Below are positions 7,268-19,351 of a stretch of DNA of 64,000 nucleotides, in pieces. A program made the translations under genes and the position numbers. Every line of letters begins with the position of its first letter. Within the stretch, counting starts at the first letter, position 1. Location of the stretch: NCBI GenBank assembly GCA_903866255.1, contig CAIPMW010000076.1:62001-126000 (forward strand). The letters run 5' to 3'. This DNA is from an uncultured Chlorobiaceae bacterium (lineage in GTDB: Bacteria; Bacteroidota; Chlorobiia; Chlorobiales; Chlorobiaceae). Below the pieces are notes generated by a model. The model ran no database searches. It was not told where the DNA came from and saw nothing but the letters and a program-made list of their open reading frames with translations.

Positions 7268-8353
7268 ATGAGCGCACAGAAAAAAGTTCTGGTAGGTATT
7301 TCGGGCGGTGTTGACTCTGCGGTGACCGCCTGCCTGCTCCTGAAGCAGGGCTATCAGGTGACGGGTCTCAACATCAGGGTGCTCGACTCCCTTAAGGAGA
7401 GCCCTTCGATTCAGCCATCACCGCTCGTCATCAGCGACCACCCCGATTTTCAGATTCCGGTCTTCACGCTGAACCTCAGCAGCAAGTTCAAAAGTGATGT
7501 CATCAGCTATTTTCATGACGACTACCTTGGAGGGAGAACACCAAACCCCTGCATGGTCTGCAACAAAAAGATCAAGTGGTTCGGCCTCTTTGAGGGGGCG
7601 AAAATGCTTGATGCGGAGTTTGTCGCTACCGGCCACTTTGCCTCGACCTCTTTCAGCGATGGACGGTACCGGCTCTACAAGGGGGTTGACCCGCAGAAAG
7701 ATCAGAGCTATTTTCTCTGGATGCTCTCCCAGAGTGATCTCGAAAAAACTTTCCTCCCACTGGGCGCACTGACCAAACCGGAGGTACGCAAGCTGGCTCA
7801 CAGCTTTGGTGTCAGAGCGGCTGAAAAAAAGGAGAGTCAGGAGATCTGCTTTGTTCCTCAGGACGACTATTGCAGCTACCTCGCTGGAGCCATTCCCGGC
7901 CTTGCTGAAAAGGTAGCGAACGGCGACATTGTGGATGAAACCGGCAAGGTTATCGGCAAGCACCGGGGCTACCCTTTTTACACCATCGGCCAGCGGCGCG
8001 GAGTTGGTGTTTCAGCGAAAATCCCTCTCTACGTCACAGGGATAGATACAGAGAATAACCGCATCCAGGTTGGCACAAAATCTGCGCTTGAAACCCGTCG
8101 CCTCATTGCCTTCGGCTTGAACTGGATTGGCATTGAACAACTGAGCGCCCCGACAGATGCGCTCGGCAAAATAAGGTATCGTGACAAAGAGAGCCCCTGC
8201 ACCCTTGAACCGCTTGAGAACCATGAGGTTGCGGTATCGTTTACTTCACCCAAAAGCGCCATTGCTGCCGGGCAGGCCGCAGTCTTTTACCGCAACAGCG
8301 AAGTGCTCGGCGGAGGCTTTATCCGCCAGGTTCTTCAGGAATCTCACTTGTAA
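7268..8353 (+). CDS. mnmA: tRNA-specific 2-thiouridylase MnmA
   Basis: MnmA thiolates U34 of tRNA-Lys, -Glu and -Gln using ATP and a persulfide relay. The PP-loop SGGVDS (12-17) lies at the N-terminus. The two reactive cysteines are present: NPCMVC (Cys95) and SQEICF (Cys194). The tRNA-binding motif GRTPNPC precedes the first. YTIGQRRG in the central domain and a C-terminal beta-barrel complete the family's usual length (361 residues). ATG at 7268 begins right at the conserved sequence. It is followed after 15 nt by the esterase gene in the same direction. The bases before it carry the divergent SAM riboswitch leader on the other strand. Confidence 0.96.
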   Translation: MSAQKKVLVGISGGVDSAVTACLLLKQGYQVTGLNIRVLDSLKESPSIQPSPLVISDHPDFQIPVFTLNLSSKFKSDVISYFHDDYLGGRTPNPCMVCNKKIKWFGLFEGAKMLDAEFVATGHFASTSFSDGRYRLYKGVDPQKDQSYFLWMLSQSDLEKTFLPLGALTKPEVRKLAHSFGVRAAEKKESQEICFVPQDDYCSYLAGAIPGLAEKVANGDIVDETGKVIGKHRGYPFYTIGQRRGVGVSAKIPLYVTGIDTENNRIQVGTKSALETRRLIAFGLNWIGIEQLSAPTDALGKIRYRDKESPCTLEPLENHEVAVSFTSPKSAIAAGQAAVFYRNSEVLGGGFIRQVLQESHL

Positions 8354-8368
8354 ATCTTATCTCACCTT

Positions 8369-9040
8369 ATGCTTCAACGAAAACATCTTTCACTAACCTT
8401 TCTTGATCTGGCACCTGCCGCGCCGGATAATGCTCCACTCATGATTCTGCTGCACGGTTATGGCAGCAATGAAAAAGATCTGATCCAGCTCGCGCCAATG
8501 CTGCATCAGGGGCTCCGATATATCAGCGTTCGCGCTCCGCACACTCTTGATGTGGGGATGTTCGGCTGGTTCCCCCTCGGCTTTACCCCGACCGGTATTA
8601 CGGTCGATTATGCCGCGGCAGAGGAGGCTCGCCTGCAATTCATCAGCTTTATCAGGGAGATTCTTGCCGAATACAAACCGGCAGGAGGCAAACTCTTTCT
8701 GATGGGCTTCAGCCAGGGATCGGTGATGAGCTACATGACCGCCTTCAGTGAGCCTGGGCTGCTGCATGGGGTGATCGCCTGTTCGGGGCAGTTGCCCGAA
8801 AGGAATCTCCCGCTGGACAATCCCGCTCTGCGCAAACTCCCTTTTGTTGTGCTGCATGGCCTCTACGACGATGTGCTGCCGATTGCAAAAGGGCGAGCCT
8901 CCCGCGAGTGGCTCCAGCAGCGGGTGGATGACCTCACCTATCAGGAGTATCCGATTGCGCACCAGATTGCGGATGAGGGTATCCGGTTGATCCATTCGTG
9001 GCTTGAAAAAAGGGTACCGCCAACTCTGGAAAGAGAGTAA
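8369..9040 (+). CDS. Carboxylesterase / phospholipase-type alpha/beta hydrolase
   Basis: The 223-residue alpha/beta hydrolase has the oxyanion segment LLHGYGSNEKD (28-38), the nucleophile elbow GFSQGS (Ser115), the acid in LYDDVLP (Asp168) and the catalytic His198. This matches the small cytosolic carboxylesterase/acyl-protein thioesterase group (PF02230). The natural substrate is unknown. It lacks a signal peptide. It sits 15 nt after mnmA and 75 nt before metH, so the three may share a transcript. Confidence 0.88.
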   Translation: MLQRKHLSLTFLDLAPAAPDNAPLMILLHGYGSNEKDLIQLAPMLHQGLRYISVRAPHTLDVGMFGWFPLGFTPTGITVDYAAAEEARLQFISFIREILAEYKPAGGKLFLMGFSQGSVMSYMTAFSEPGLLHGVIACSGQLPERNLPLDNPALRKLPFVVLHGLYDDVLPIAKGRASREWLQQRVDDLTYQEYPIAHQIADEGIRLIHSWLEKRVPPTLERE

Positions 9041-9115
9041 TTGCCCCCTTTTCGGTATATTCTCCATTTTTAAACACCGCCATGCCTTGGCAAACTAAAG
9101 AGGAAGTAAAGACGA

Positions 9116-12100
9116 ATGAAGGAGACCCTTTTATCTCTGCTTGAACAGCGCATCCTTGTGCTCGACGGTGCTATGGGCACCATGATCCAGCGCCATAAAC
9201 TCAAGGAGGAGGATTACCGGGGCGCACGGTTTGCCTCGCACTCCCATCCGCTCATTGGCAACAATGATATGCTTGTGTTGACGCAGCCGGAGATCATCTA
9301 CAACCTCCATTGCGACTTTCTTGAGGCTGGCTCGGATATTATCGAAACCAACACCTTCAACGCCAACCCGATATCCCAGGGAGACTACAATGCCGTTGAG
9401 CTGGTGAAGGAGCTGAATGTTGAAGCCACTCGCCTTGCTCGCCGCGCTGCCAACGACTTTACCGCAAAAAATCCCGACAAACCGCGCTTTGTAGCCGGTT
9501 CCATAGGGCCTACGAACAAAACGCTCTCTCTCTCCCCCGATGTCAACCGTCCCGGTTATCGCGCCGTCACCTTCCGGGAGGTGGTCGATAACTACATTGT
9601 TCAGCTCGAAGGTTTGATGGAGGGCGGCGTTGATCTGCTGCTCGTCGAAACCGTCTTCGACACCCTGAACTGCAAGGCGGCCCTTTTTGCCATTGAAGAG
9701 TTTTTCAACCGAACCGGATGGCGTGTGCCGGTGATGGTCTCCGGCACCGTGGTGGATGCAAGCGGGCGCACCCTCTCCGGCCAGACCACCGAGGCTTTCT
9801 GGACATCCATTGCTCACCTGCCGGATCTGCTCTCCATCGGGCTGAACTGTGCGCTTGGCTCAAAGCAGATGCGCCCCTTCATTGCGGCAATGGCGGGCAT
9901 TGCTGAAAGTTATGTGAGTGTTTATCCGAATGCAGGCCTCCCCAATGAGTTTGGAGAGTATGACGACTCCCCTGAATACATGGCCGCCCAGATTGCCGAC
10001 TTCGCCACCTCGGGATTTGTCAATATCGTCGGGGGATGCTGCGGCACCACTCCACAACATATCAAGGCAATTGCGGATGCGGTCAAAAATCTTCAGCCAC
10101 GCAAACGCCCTGCAAAAAAACATGAGCTGCAACTCTCCGGCCTTGAACCCCTCTTTGTCAACCAGACAACCGGCTTCATAAACATCGGTGAGCGCACCAA
10201 CGTCACCGGATCGAAAAAATTTGCCCGTCTCATCAAGGAGGGCAACTACGACGAAGCGCTCTCCATTGCCCGCCAGCAGGTAGAGAGTGGTGCCCAGGTG
10301 ATTGATGTCAATGTCGATGAGGGGATGCTCGACTCCGAGAAGGTGATGAAGGAGTTCCTCAACCTGATTGCCTCCGAGCCCGACATCTCGCGTGTGCCAG
10401 TGATGATCGACAGTTCAAAGTGGTCGGTTATTGAGAGCGGCTTGCAGTGCGTTCAGGGCAAAAGCATCGTGAACTCCATCAGCCTCAAGGAGGGTGAGGA
10501 GCTTTTCAGGGAGAGAGCCCGCAAGGTGTTGCAGTACGGTTCCGCCACCGTGGTGATGGCTTTTGACGAGCAGGGACAGGCCAATAATTATCAGCGCCGT
10601 ATTGAAATTTGCCAACGCGCCTACGATATTCTCACTCAGGAGGTGGGCTTCCCGCCGGAGGATATTATTTTTGACCCCAACGTCCTGACCGTTGCCACCG
10701 GCATTGATGATCATAACAATTACGCTGTTGATTTCATTGAGAGTGTCCGCTGGATCAAGGAGAATCTCCCTTATGCCAAAGTCTCCGGCGGTATCAGCAA
10801 TGTCTCATTCTCTTTCCGTGGCAACGAAACCGTCCGTGAAGCGATGCACGCGGCATTCCTCTATCACGCCATCCACGAGGGTCTCGACATGGGCATCGTC
10901 AATGCCGGACAGCTCGCCATCTATCAGGATATTGAGCCTGAGCTGCTGGTGCGGGTTGAGGATGTGCTGCTCAACCGTCGCTCGGACGCTACCGAACGGC
11001 TGGTCAGCTTTGCCGAGACCATCGCTACCGGCGGAGAAAAGATTGAAGCCAAAGCCGCTGAATGGCGGAGTGCTCCGGTTGAGGAGCGGTTGCGCCACGC
11101 ATTGATCAAGGGCATTGTCGAGTTTATTGAAGAGGATACTGAAGAGGCCCGCCAGCTCTACCCAAGGCCGCTTCAGGTGATTGAGGGGCCGCTGATGGAT
11201 GGCATGAACGCTATTGGCGACCTCTTTGCGGTGGGCAAGATGTTTCTGCCACAGGTGGTGAAAAGCGCCCGCGTCATGAAGCGCTCGGTCGCCTGCCTTC
11301 TGCCCTACATCGACGCAGAGAAGGCGAAGAACAAGGACACCCGCGCAGCCGCCAAGGTACTTCTTGCAACAGTCAAGGGGGACGTGCACGACATTGGCAA
11401 AAATATTGTTGCGGTTGTGCTTGCCTGCAATAACTACGATGTGGTTGATATCGGCGTCATGATGCCCTGCGAAAAAATTCTGGAAGCGGTCGAGCGCGAA
11501 AAGGCTGACCTGCTTGGCCTCAGCGGCCTCATCACCCCGTCGCTTGATGAAATGGTGCATGTCGCCAGCGAAATGGAACGACTCGGCATGAAGATACCGC
11601 TGCTTATTGGAGGTGCCACCACATCGCGAATGCACACTGCGGTCAAAATTGCGCCGGTCTATTCTGGCGCGGTCGTTCAGGTGCTCGACGCATCACGGAG
11701 TGTTCCTGTGGTCAACAGCCTCCTCAATCCAGCGCTCAGCCCCTCGTATATCGAAGCGCTCAACAAAGAGCAGGCGGGGTTGAGAGAGAGCCACTCGTCG
11801 AACAACGCTTCAAAAAAATATCTTTCGCTGGCGGATGCCCGCAAGAACCGCGCTTTACTGCAACCGGTGGCCTACAAACCGCTGAAGCCGGGCATTACTC
11901 TGCTGGAAAATGTTACCATTGGAGAGCTGCGCCCCTATATCGACTGGACACCCTTCTTCATGGCATGGGAGCTGCACGGACGCTACCCGCAGATTCTCGA
12001 CGACGGCAAATACGGCACAGAAGCCAAAAAGCTGCTGAATGATGCCAACAGACTGCTCGACCGGATTGAACAAGAGCAACTGCTCGGCCTGAGAGGTGTT

Positions 12101-12847
12101 GCGGGACTCTTCCCGGCCAACAGCAACGGGGATGACATTGATGTTTACGCCGATCAGAGCCGCAGCAGCGTCCTCACGATACTCCACACCCTCCGTCAGC
12201 AGCAGGAAAAGAGCGCTGGCGAACCAAATCTCGCCCTTGCCGACTTTATAGCATCCAAAGAATCGGGAGTTCAGGACTACATTGGCGGATTTGCCGTCAC
12301 CGCCGGTCTTGGGATAGAAAAGGTGCTCAAACAGTTCAGTGATGAGCAGGACGATTACCACCGCATTATGACGCAGGCCCTTGCCGACCGCCTGGCAGAA
12401 GCCTTTGCTGAAATGCTGCACGAGCGGGTGCGCAGGGAGTTGTGGGGTTACGAAACTGCTGTAAACCCGGCAGGCAAGAAAACATGTGCCTGCCACCCCG
12501 ACATCACTCCATGCCAGCCGGTCGCTCTTGATGAGCTGCTGGCCGAAAAGTACCAGGGCATCCGTCCGGCACCCGGCTATCCCGCATGCCCCGATCACAC
12601 CGAAAAAGCAGAACTTTTCGCCCTGTTGAATGCTGAAACCAACACCGGCATAACACTCACGGAATCATTTGCCATGAACCCGGCAGCCTCAGTCAGCGGT
12701 TTCTACTTCGCCCATCCGCTGGCAAAATACTTTATGCTGGGAAAAATAGGGAGAGACCAAGTGGAGGATTACGCTGAACGCAAGGGAACAGGTGTCAAGG
12801 ATGCGGAAAAATGGCTTGCTCCGACGCTGAACTACAATAGAGAGTAA
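9116..12847 (+). CDS. metH: Cobalamin-dependent methionine synthase MetH
   Basis: The 1,243-residue protein transfers methyl from 5-methyltetrahydrofolate to homocysteine through cob(I)alamin. Modules appear in order. The homocysteine domain is first, with zinc cysteines in LNCALG and GGCCGTTP. The pterin domain ([11 protein letters not shown], then [11 protein letters not shown]-like sequence) is next, followed by a cap domain. The B12 domain carries [10 protein letters not shown], with the axial His near residue 758 and [11 protein letters not shown]. The C-terminal SAM-dependent activation domain ends with AYPACPDH-like sequence (here [11 protein letters not shown]) and [10 protein letters not shown]. 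All five parts are present, so it should be reactivatable. No cobalamin riboswitch is seen in the 75-nt gap upstream. An AGAGGA precedes the ATG. Confidence 0.97.
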   Translation: MKETLLSLLEQRILVLDGAMGTMIQRHKLKEEDYRGARFASHSHPLIGNNDMLVLTQPEIIYNLHCDFLEAGSDIIETNTFNANPISQGDYNAVELVKELNVEATRLARRAANDFTAKNPDKPRFVAGSIGPTNKTLSLSPDVNRPGYRAVTFREVVDNYIVQLEGLMEGGVDLLLVETVFDTLNCKAALFAIEEFFNRTGWRVPVMVSGTVVDASGRTLSGQTTEAFWTSIAHLPDLLSIGLNCALGSKQMRPFIAAMAGIAESYVSVYPNAGLPNEFGEYDDSPEYMAAQIADFATSGFVNIVGGCCGTTPQHIKAIADAVKNLQPRKRPAKKHELQLSGLEPLFVNQTTGFINIGERTNVTGSKKFARLIKEGNYDEALSIARQQVESGAQVIDVNVDEGMLDSEKVMKEFLNLIASEPDISRVPVMIDSSKWSVIESGLQCVQGKSIVNSISLKEGEELFRERARKVLQYGSATVVMAFDEQGQANNYQRRIEICQRAYDILTQEVGFPPEDIIFDPNVLTVATGIDDHNNYAVDFIESVRWIKENLPYAKVSGGISNVSFSFRGNETVREAMHAAFLYHAIHEGLDMGIVNAGQLAIYQDIEPELLVRVEDVLLNRRSDATERLVSFAETIATGGEKIEAKAAEWRSAPVEERLRHALIKGIVEFIEEDTEEARQLYPRPLQVIEGPLMDGMNAIGDLFAVGKMFLPQVVKSARVMKRSVACLLPYIDAEKAKNKDTRAAAKVLLATVKGDVHDIGKNIVAVVLACNNYDVVDIGVMMPCEKILEAVEREKADLLGLSGLITPSLDEMVHVASEMERLGMKIPLLIGGATTSRMHTAVKIAPVYSGAVVQVLDASRSVPVVNSLLNPALSPSYIEALNKEQAGLRESHSSNNASKKYLSLADARKNRALLQPVAYKPLKPGITLLENVTIGELRPYIDWTPFFMAWELHGRYPQILDDGKYGTEAKKLLNDANRLLDRIEQEQLLGLRGVAGLFPANSNGDDIDVYADQSRSSVLTILHTLRQQQEKSAGEPNLALADFIASKESGVQDYIGGFAVTAGLGIEKVLKQFSDEQDDYHRIMTQALADRLAEAFAEMLHERVRRELWGYETAVNPAGKKTCACHPDITPCQPVALDELLAEKYQGIRPAPGYPACPDHTEKAELFALLNAETNTGITLTESFAMNPAASVSGFYFAHPLAKYFMLGKIGRDQVEDYAERKGTGVKDAEKWLAPTLNYNRE

Positions 12848-13000
12848 CCTGTTGTGTAAAGAATAGTCGGAATAAAAGAGAAATTTTTCTATTATGAGGG
12901 AGTAGCATGTTTACTATTTGTTGGTTCAGGGGAATAGCTTTATTTTTGCATAATTTTTTCACCAATACATTCTCATAATAACACTAAAACAATAACCGCC

Positions 13001-13228
13001 ATGTCAAACGACGCAATCAGTGATTTTTCAGTTGCTTTCAACAACCTTTTGACCACTGCAGGAACACTGGCCCAGCAGCAGCTCGACTTGCTGAACATCG
13101 GAATCAGAACAGCCGGACAGCTTATTGAGCCGGTTGTCAAATCATCGTCTGATCTTATTGGCAGCCTTCTAAGCAATTGCTGCCAGCTTGTCCAGAACAT
13201 CGCATCATCTATTTTTCCACAGAAGTAA
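13001..13228 (+). CDS. Chlorosome envelope protein, CsmB/CsmF family
   Basis: The 75-residue protein has the CsmB/CsmF layout. A short polar start is followed by an amphipathic stretch with AQQQLDLLNIGI, then IEPVVKSSSDLIG and a C-terminal hydrophobic helix ending in SSIFPQK. These proteins sit in the lipid monolayer around the chlorosome, the bacteriochlorophyll antenna of green bacteria. The match to CsmB is in pattern and length, from memory; whether it is the B, F or another paralogue is open. It carries two adjacent cysteines (NCCQL), which is not typical. It is monocistronic, with 153 nt of AT-rich DNA before it and a strong terminator after it. Confidence 0.75.
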   Translation: MSNDAISDFSVAFNNLLTTAGTLAQQQLDLLNIGIRTAGQLIEPVVKSSSDLIGSLLSNCCQLVQNIASSIFPQK

Positions 13229-13245
13229 GCTGCTCTTTTGATTGG

Positions 13246-13275
13246 AAAAGCACCCTGGGATCCAGGGTGCTTTTT
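13246..13275 (+). terminator. Intrinsic terminator after the chlorosome protein gene
   Basis: A perfect 13-bp stem (13246-13258 with 13262-13274) with a 3-nt loop is followed by a T-tract, 18 nt past the stop codon at 13228. It fits the abundant single-gene transcript expected for a chlorosome envelope protein. Confidence 0.9.
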
Positions 13276-13368
13276 GTATTACTATGGCACGATCCGCCCT
13301 ACACAGATAGTCTGAGTAAACTATCGTTACGATGACTTGTTGAAAGTACCAGCACAAGAACCACTAAC

Positions 13369-15009
13369 TTATCTACCGCTTACAGGTTTATTAAGGAGTT
13401 TCAGCACATTGTTGTCACGATTATAGATGTCTTCCCGAAACTGAAGCTCTTGACCGTTGGGCACGACAGTCAGATAGAAAAGAAATACCGGAATCTGCTG
13501 TGGAAGAGGAATTATTCTTGTTTTTCCCGTATTGATGGACTCCTGAATCTTTGCCCTGCTCCAGAGAAGTGTGTCCTGCAACAACAGTCTGGCAAGATCT
13601 GCTGGGTTTTGTACCCTGATACATCCAGAACTGAAAGCTCTGCTGCTTTTGTCGAAAAGCTCTTTCCCTGGCGTATCATGCAGATAAATGGTATGGCGAT
13701 TCGGCATCAGAAACTTGATTCTCCCCAGTGCCCCTTGATCGCCCGAACGCTGCTGGAGATGGTAGGGTAGGTTGCTCGCAGAATAGTGTGACCAGTCTAC
13801 TGATGCTGGATCAACGGTACTCCCCTCTTCATCAACCACCCTGAGTTGTTTTTTTGCAAGATAAGAATTATCTCTATTGAGAGCAGGAAGAACATCTTTA
13901 TCAAGAACGGTCTCGGGCACAACCCATTGCGGGTTAAAAACAAGAGAGTGGATCACTGCCTTGAACACTGGAGTTTGCCGCTGTGGCTGCCCGACAATCA
14001 CTTTTGTTCCCCACCGATAATGCCCATTTTCGATGTACTGGAGAGAATATCCTGGAATATTGACAAGAATACAGGTAGGGTCGATATCATGTAAAAACCA
14101 GCGGTACCGTTCAAGGTTAACGCGAATCTGCTCAATCCTGCGCTCAACCGGAATATTCATGACTCGAAGAGTGGCCGCCCCAACAGAACCATCAACCTCA
14201 AGGCCGTTCCGCTTCTGAAACCGTTTGACAGCCCCGGCCATCTCCCGAGTGTATACTGTTGAGGTATCCGCATCCTCTGCGGCAAGATCACCCGACACTT
14301 TGAGACGTCTCCTCAACACTGTAATCCGGCTATCCCGATAGCCCTCTTTCAGCGCAGCTCCGCCTGGAAGCTGTGGCCAACCGCCATTACGGGCAAGAGC
14401 ACGATATCGCGCAAGTCCTTTTTTAAGAAGGCCATAGTTTACATCTTGCGGACGAAGCTCGTTGAAAAAAGCAGTGATTGAACCGGCGGCGAGAGCTCGT
14501 TGAAGCTTCTCATCCAACGACTGAAAGTTTTTCTTTTCGTGGTTCCAGAAGGGCTCAAGGGTGACCGGATCAACTTTGCCATAACGAAGATGGCTGGCAA
14601 GAAGAAGCAAATTTTTGGTAAGAAGGATGTCATCTTGCCCCTTTTTTTCAGGCGAAACCAATGCGTGTGCACCAAACTCCCTGAGCCAGGCGATAGCATA
14701 GTCGGATGGATTGAGACCGTCAGCAGCAGAGGCCTCAACAGCAGCCATAAACTCATCAACCATCTGCCCATTTATCCAGAGAGGTTGATAGCCTCTCGCT
14801 GCATAGAAGCGATCCAGCCGGATATGCAGCATCTCTTTTGCGGTTCCATCTGCGGGTCTCTTCTGTTGAATCAGGTGCGCACAATAGCCTTGAATTATCT
14901 CAGCTACAGCATTGCCTTGATACGGTCGCTCTCTCGCCAACGGCAGCCCTCCATAGGCAGGAAAAGCGAGAAGCGCCGTCAAAAAATACAGAGAAATCAA
15001 GCGGAACAT
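13369..15009 (-). CDS. L,D-transpeptidase of the YcbB/LdtD type
   Basis: This large periplasmic L,D-transpeptidase has a signal peptide (MFRLISLYFLTALLAFPAYG), a peptidoglycan-binding module (AVKRFQKRNGLEVDGSVGAATL) and a YkuD catalytic domain. The catalytic domain has the His/Cys motif: HDTPGKELF followed by SSGCIRVQNP, with Cys near residue 463. It would make 3-3 crosslinks in peptidoglycan or attach proteins to it. ATG at 15009 is preferred because it begins the signal peptide. A TTG at 15033 is an alternative with a better-spaced purine run. Length (546 residues) is normal for the YcbB group. No partner gene is adjacent. Confidence 0.9.
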   Translation of the reverse strand: MFRLISLYFLTALLAFPAYGGLPLARERPYQGNAVAEIIQGYCAHLIQQKRPADGTAKEMLHIRLDRFYAARGYQPLWINGQMVDEFMAAVEASAADGLNPSDYAIAWLREFGAHALVSPEKKGQDDILLTKNLLLLASHLRYGKVDPVTLEPFWNHEKKNFQSLDEKLQRALAAGSITAFFNELRPQDVNYGLLKKGLARYRALARNGGWPQLPGGAALKEGYRDSRITVLRRRLKVSGDLAAEDADTSTVYTREMAGAVKRFQKRNGLEVDGSVGAATLRVMNIPVERRIEQIRVNLERYRWFLHDIDPTCILVNIPGYSLQYIENGHYRWGTKVIVGQPQRQTPVFKAVIHSLVFNPQWVVPETVLDKDVLPALNRDNSYLAKKQLRVVDEEGSTVDPASVDWSHYSASNLPYHLQQRSGDQGALGRIKFLMPNRHTIYLHDTPGKELFDKSSRAFSSGCIRVQNPADLARLLLQDTLLWSRAKIQESINTGKTRIIPLPQQIPVFLFYLTVVPNGQELQFREDIYNRDNNVLKLLNKPVSGR

Positions 15010-15148
15010 AAGCAATCGGTCAAGCGGATTCAAACAAGTACTCTTCTATAACTCTGGAATCACAATCCGAAAAGATAGATTATTTTGGAAACCATCAAAC
15101 CAATATGCTCCCAGCGCGAATAACCACATACATACTTTTATGATCAAC

Positions 15149-15805
15149 CTACCACTCCGAAGAGTACAGGCCGACAATCTCTTTGTAGGCGATGGCTGCC
15201 GCGCATGACGTCACAGGAATAGTGATCAGCAATCCGATACCAAAAGCGAGCGCACCCAGCATGTTCAGAACAAAAAGCACACAGGCAAACCCAAAAAAGG
15301 AAAACCAGTGTCGTGAAATAATGGTACGGCTCATCTCCATTGCCTGCCAGAACTCCATGCGGTAATCAATCACAAGAAAAGTGGTAAACATGTAACCAAT
15401 TGCAAGGTAAATCCCTGGCAGCAGCAGCAATACAAAACCGATGCAGACCAGAAGAGTGCTGGCGAGTGAGGCAAGAAAAAGAGGAAGAAAATAATTGAAA
15501 CCTTTGAAAAAATCGTTGAACTGAAGCGGTTGGCCACTTGCCAGCTTGAAAGCCACAATACTGTACCCGGCATAGAATGGTGCTGCAACAGAGGAAAAAA
15601 GCAGGGAGCTACCCGCATCCACCATTGAAGTTGCGAGCCACACAGCAAAGAGCGTCAAACTAAACCCAAAAAATGCGCCAACATTTTCGAGGAACATCTG
15701 CCACGCCTGCTGGAGATATCGCTGAATATTCACGGATGTTGTGGCAACGCCCGCTCTCTCAAACAGATGCGGATCCACTTTTTCACCAAAATCAAATGCT
15801 GCCAT
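15149..15805 (-). CDS. Integral membrane protein of unknown function
   Basis: The 218-residue protein has about five to six hydrophobic segments, beginning near residue 38 and ending close to the C-terminus (YKEIVGLYSSEW). The first 35 residues are soluble and include FGEKVDPHLFERAG. Small residues and glycines in the membrane parts (LLLLPGIYLAIGYMFTTF) recall the membrane domain of glycerophosphodiester phosphodiesterase-like or DUF975-type proteins, but no catalytic motif is visible. It is flanked by the transpeptidase gene in the same direction (139 nt gap) and by a gene-poor stretch. Function is not assigned. Confidence 0.75.
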   Translation of the reverse strand: MAAFDFGEKVDPHLFERAGVATTSVNIQRYLQQAWQMFLENVGAFFGFSLTLFAVWLATSMVDAGSSLLFSSVAAPFYAGYSIVAFKLASGQPLQFNDFFKGFNYFLPLFLASLASTLLVCIGFVLLLLPGIYLAIGYMFTTFLVIDYRMEFWQAMEMSRTIISRHWFSFFGFACVLFVLNMLGALAFGIGLLITIPVTSCAAAIAYKEIVGLYSSEW

Positions 15806-16192
15806 CTTTACTTCTCCGCGTGTTATAGTTATGGTTCATCAGAAACAAGGTACACAACAAGGATGCAGGAGACAAACGGATGTTTACAACCAACATTGGA
15901 GCTCAACATACTCGCGATCAACCACCATCTGTCTGAACCATGATTCTCTTGATTGGCCTGATTTCTTGATTGTTCACGTTCCTGTGCCTGTTGATTCGCA
16001 GGGACAGCCTTGGCCTGTCCCATGGGTATGCATCAAATCATGTAATCCAATAATCCTGTAAATCAAGGTTCAAGACCGGACGCTTCGCGTTAACATATTT
16101 TGAGATATATTCCAAGGCAATATTCATCCCCCATCAATGGTATCTGCCTTCATCATCCGTTCAACAATAATTTTCACGCAAAGAAATCCCCT
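15806..16192. other. Gene-poor intergenic stretch
   Basis: I see no supported gene in these 387 bases. A small inverted repeat (GGGACAG at 16001-16007 with CTGTCCC at 16015-16021) and repetitive AATCC/TTGATT words (around 15940-16075) are present. These suggest remnants of a dispersed element. The divergent promoters for the membrane-protein gene and pgl should also lie here, but I could not pick convincing boxes. Confidence 0.4.
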
Positions 16193-16989
16193 ATGAACCG
16201 ATCTTCACAAAAGTTTCTCTACCATGACAATGAAACTGCAATAACAGAACATGCCACAGCGCTGATCGTTGCAGAGGCATACCATGCTATTGCTGAACGT
16301 GGACGATTTTTGATGGTGCTGGCTAGAGGTAATTCACCACGGATTCTCTACAAGCGGCTTGCGCAAGGAGTGAGCGGTGAACTGCTGGCAAAATATAGAC
16401 TTCCACTCCCTGATGGCTGGTCGAAAAGCAGACAGACTCTCCACCAGCTTCCTGAAAAGACATGGTTTTTCATGGGCGATGAGCGGTGCCTCCCCGTCGA
16501 CCATCCCGACAGCAACGAGCGGATGATTCAGGAAACGCTGTTGCCCCACTCCGGTATTGGCGAACATCATCTTGTCAGAATGGCTGGAGAAAAGGCTGAT
16601 ACAGAAGAGGCTGCAAGGGAATATGAAGATGCCATCCGCACATTTTTTCCGATTGAAGAGAGTGGCACATCGAACAAGTTTCCACGTTTTGACCTCATTC
16701 TGCTCGGTCTCGGCGATGATGGCCACACTGCCTCGCTGTTTGCAGACAATGCTGAGGTACTTCAGAAACAGAACCGATGGGTCATTGCGCTCAACGCTCC
16801 ATTCGGCAAACCACCAGGAAAACGGCTCACCCTGACCCTGCCACTCATCAACCATGGTCGAAATATTCTTTTCTTCACCACCGGAAAAGCAAAAAGCGAA
16901 CTGGCTGAAAAGATATTTCTTGGACATGAAAAAAGCGTACCCGCAAGTCTTGTAAAACCGGACAAAGGAATACTCTTCTGGTTTACCGC

Positions 16990-16999
<10 letters not shown>
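16193..16999 (+). CDS. pgl: 6-phosphogluconolactonase (DevB/Pgl type)
   Basis: The 268-residue enzyme hydrolyses 6-phosphogluconolactone in the oxidative pentose phosphate pathway. Family motifs are present: [13 protein letters not shown] for phosphate binding, the signature [16 protein letters not shown], and [16 protein letters not shown] at 16193 fits the family N-terminus; an open frame extends 93 nt further upstream but is not conserved. Its 3' end overlaps that of zwf by 10 nt in a tail-to-tail arrangement, placing two consecutive pathway enzymes on opposite strands. Confidence 0.93.
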
Positions 17000-18426
<1,427 letters not shown>

Positions 18427-18440
18427 GATATGGGGGCGTT

Positions 18441-19340
18441 TTATGGTTTCTCAATAAAGGAGTGACCTCCAAACTCATGACGCAATGCAGCGACAGCTCT
18501 GTCAGACAAATTTCCTTCAGAGCGTGAACGGTAGCGGGTAAAGAGAGATGCTGCAATAACAGGAATCGACACCTCATGGTCAAGAGCCGCCTCCACCGTC
18601 CAGCGACCCTCACCAGAATCGGCAATGGCACCGGTAAGATAATCGAGCTTTGGATCTTTCTGCAGCGCCTGAGCCATGAGATCCATCAGCCAGCCACGAA
18701 TCACCGAGCCATTTGCCCAGACCCGGGAAACTGCTTCAAGATCAAAATCATAACCACTGGCATCAAGCAGATTGAACCCCTCGCCCATCGCCTGCATCAT
18801 ACCGTACTCAATACCGTTATGGACCATTTTGGCAAAATGGCCTGACCCGGAACGCCCCATATAGCCGTATCCGTTTTCGACACAAAGATCGCTTAGCAAT
18901 GGCTCGATAACATCGTAAGCGCTTTTGTCGCCACCAACCATGATGCAGGCACCATGCCGCGCCCCCTCAAGGCCACCGCTGGTTCCGGCATCAAGAAAGT
19001 GGATACCCTGCTTTTCAAGAAGCGCCGCTCTCCGTTCGGAATCCTTATAATGCGAATTACCTGCATCAACGACGATGTCGCCTCTGTCAAGCAGCGGCAG
19101 AAGCTGCTCAATGGTGCGATCAACCGGAGCGCCAGCGGGTACCATCAACCATATCAGACGGCGATGGTCAAGCTTACCCACCAGCTCCTGCAAAGAGCCT
19201 GACGCATACGCTCCTTGTGCAGCAAGAGACGCAACAGCCTCCCCGGAGAGATCAAAAGCCACCAGTTCATGGCCACACTCCAGAAGATGGAGCGCCATGT
19301 TGCATCCCATTTTCCCCAATCCAACAAGTCCAGCTTTCAT
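18441..19340 (-). CDS. gnd: 6-phosphogluconate dehydrogenase (decarboxylating), short YqeC/GndA-type
   Basis: The 299-residue protein is the short (about 300-residue) form of 6-phosphogluconate dehydrogenase, not the 470-residue E. coli type. It shows the Rossmann start [23 protein letters not shown], the substrate signature [21 protein letters not shown], and the catalytic lysine in [18 protein letters not shown] at 19340 begins just before the nucleotide fold; TTG at 19355 is the other option. It follows the glycosyltransferase stop by 11 nt and precedes zwf by 14 nt, placing the oxidative steps in one transcript. Confidence 0.93.
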   Translation of the reverse strand: MKAGLVGLGKMGCNMALHLLECGHELVAFDLSGEAVASLAAQGAYASGSLQELVGKLDHRRLIWLMVPAGAPVDRTIEQLLPLLDRGDIVVDAGNSHYKDSERRAALLEKQGIHFLDAGTSGGLEGARHGACIMVGGDKSAYDVIEPLLSDLCVENGYGYMGRSGSGHFAKMVHNGIEYGMMQAMGEGFNLLDASGYDFDLEAVSRVWANGSVIRGWLMDLMAQALQKDPKLDYLTGAIADSGEGRWTVEAALDHEVSIPVIAASLFTRYRSRSEGNLSDRAVAALRHEFGGHSFIEKP

Positions 19341-19351
19341 AACCTTTTCAA

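Noticed and set aside
9041-9115. Possible cobalamin riboswitch upstream of metH
   Set aside because: The gap is only 75 nt, too short for a B12 aptamer of about 200 nt, and no B12-box is seen.
10805-11635. 276-codon minus-strand open frame inside metH
   Set aside because: Shadow of metH, which is continuous and full length with all domains; the opposite frame has no conserved motif.
15829-16023. 64-codon minus-strand open frame in the gap before pgl
   Set aside because: Low-complexity Gln/Asn/Glu start and no conserved pattern; spans repeat-like words. Not supported as a gene.
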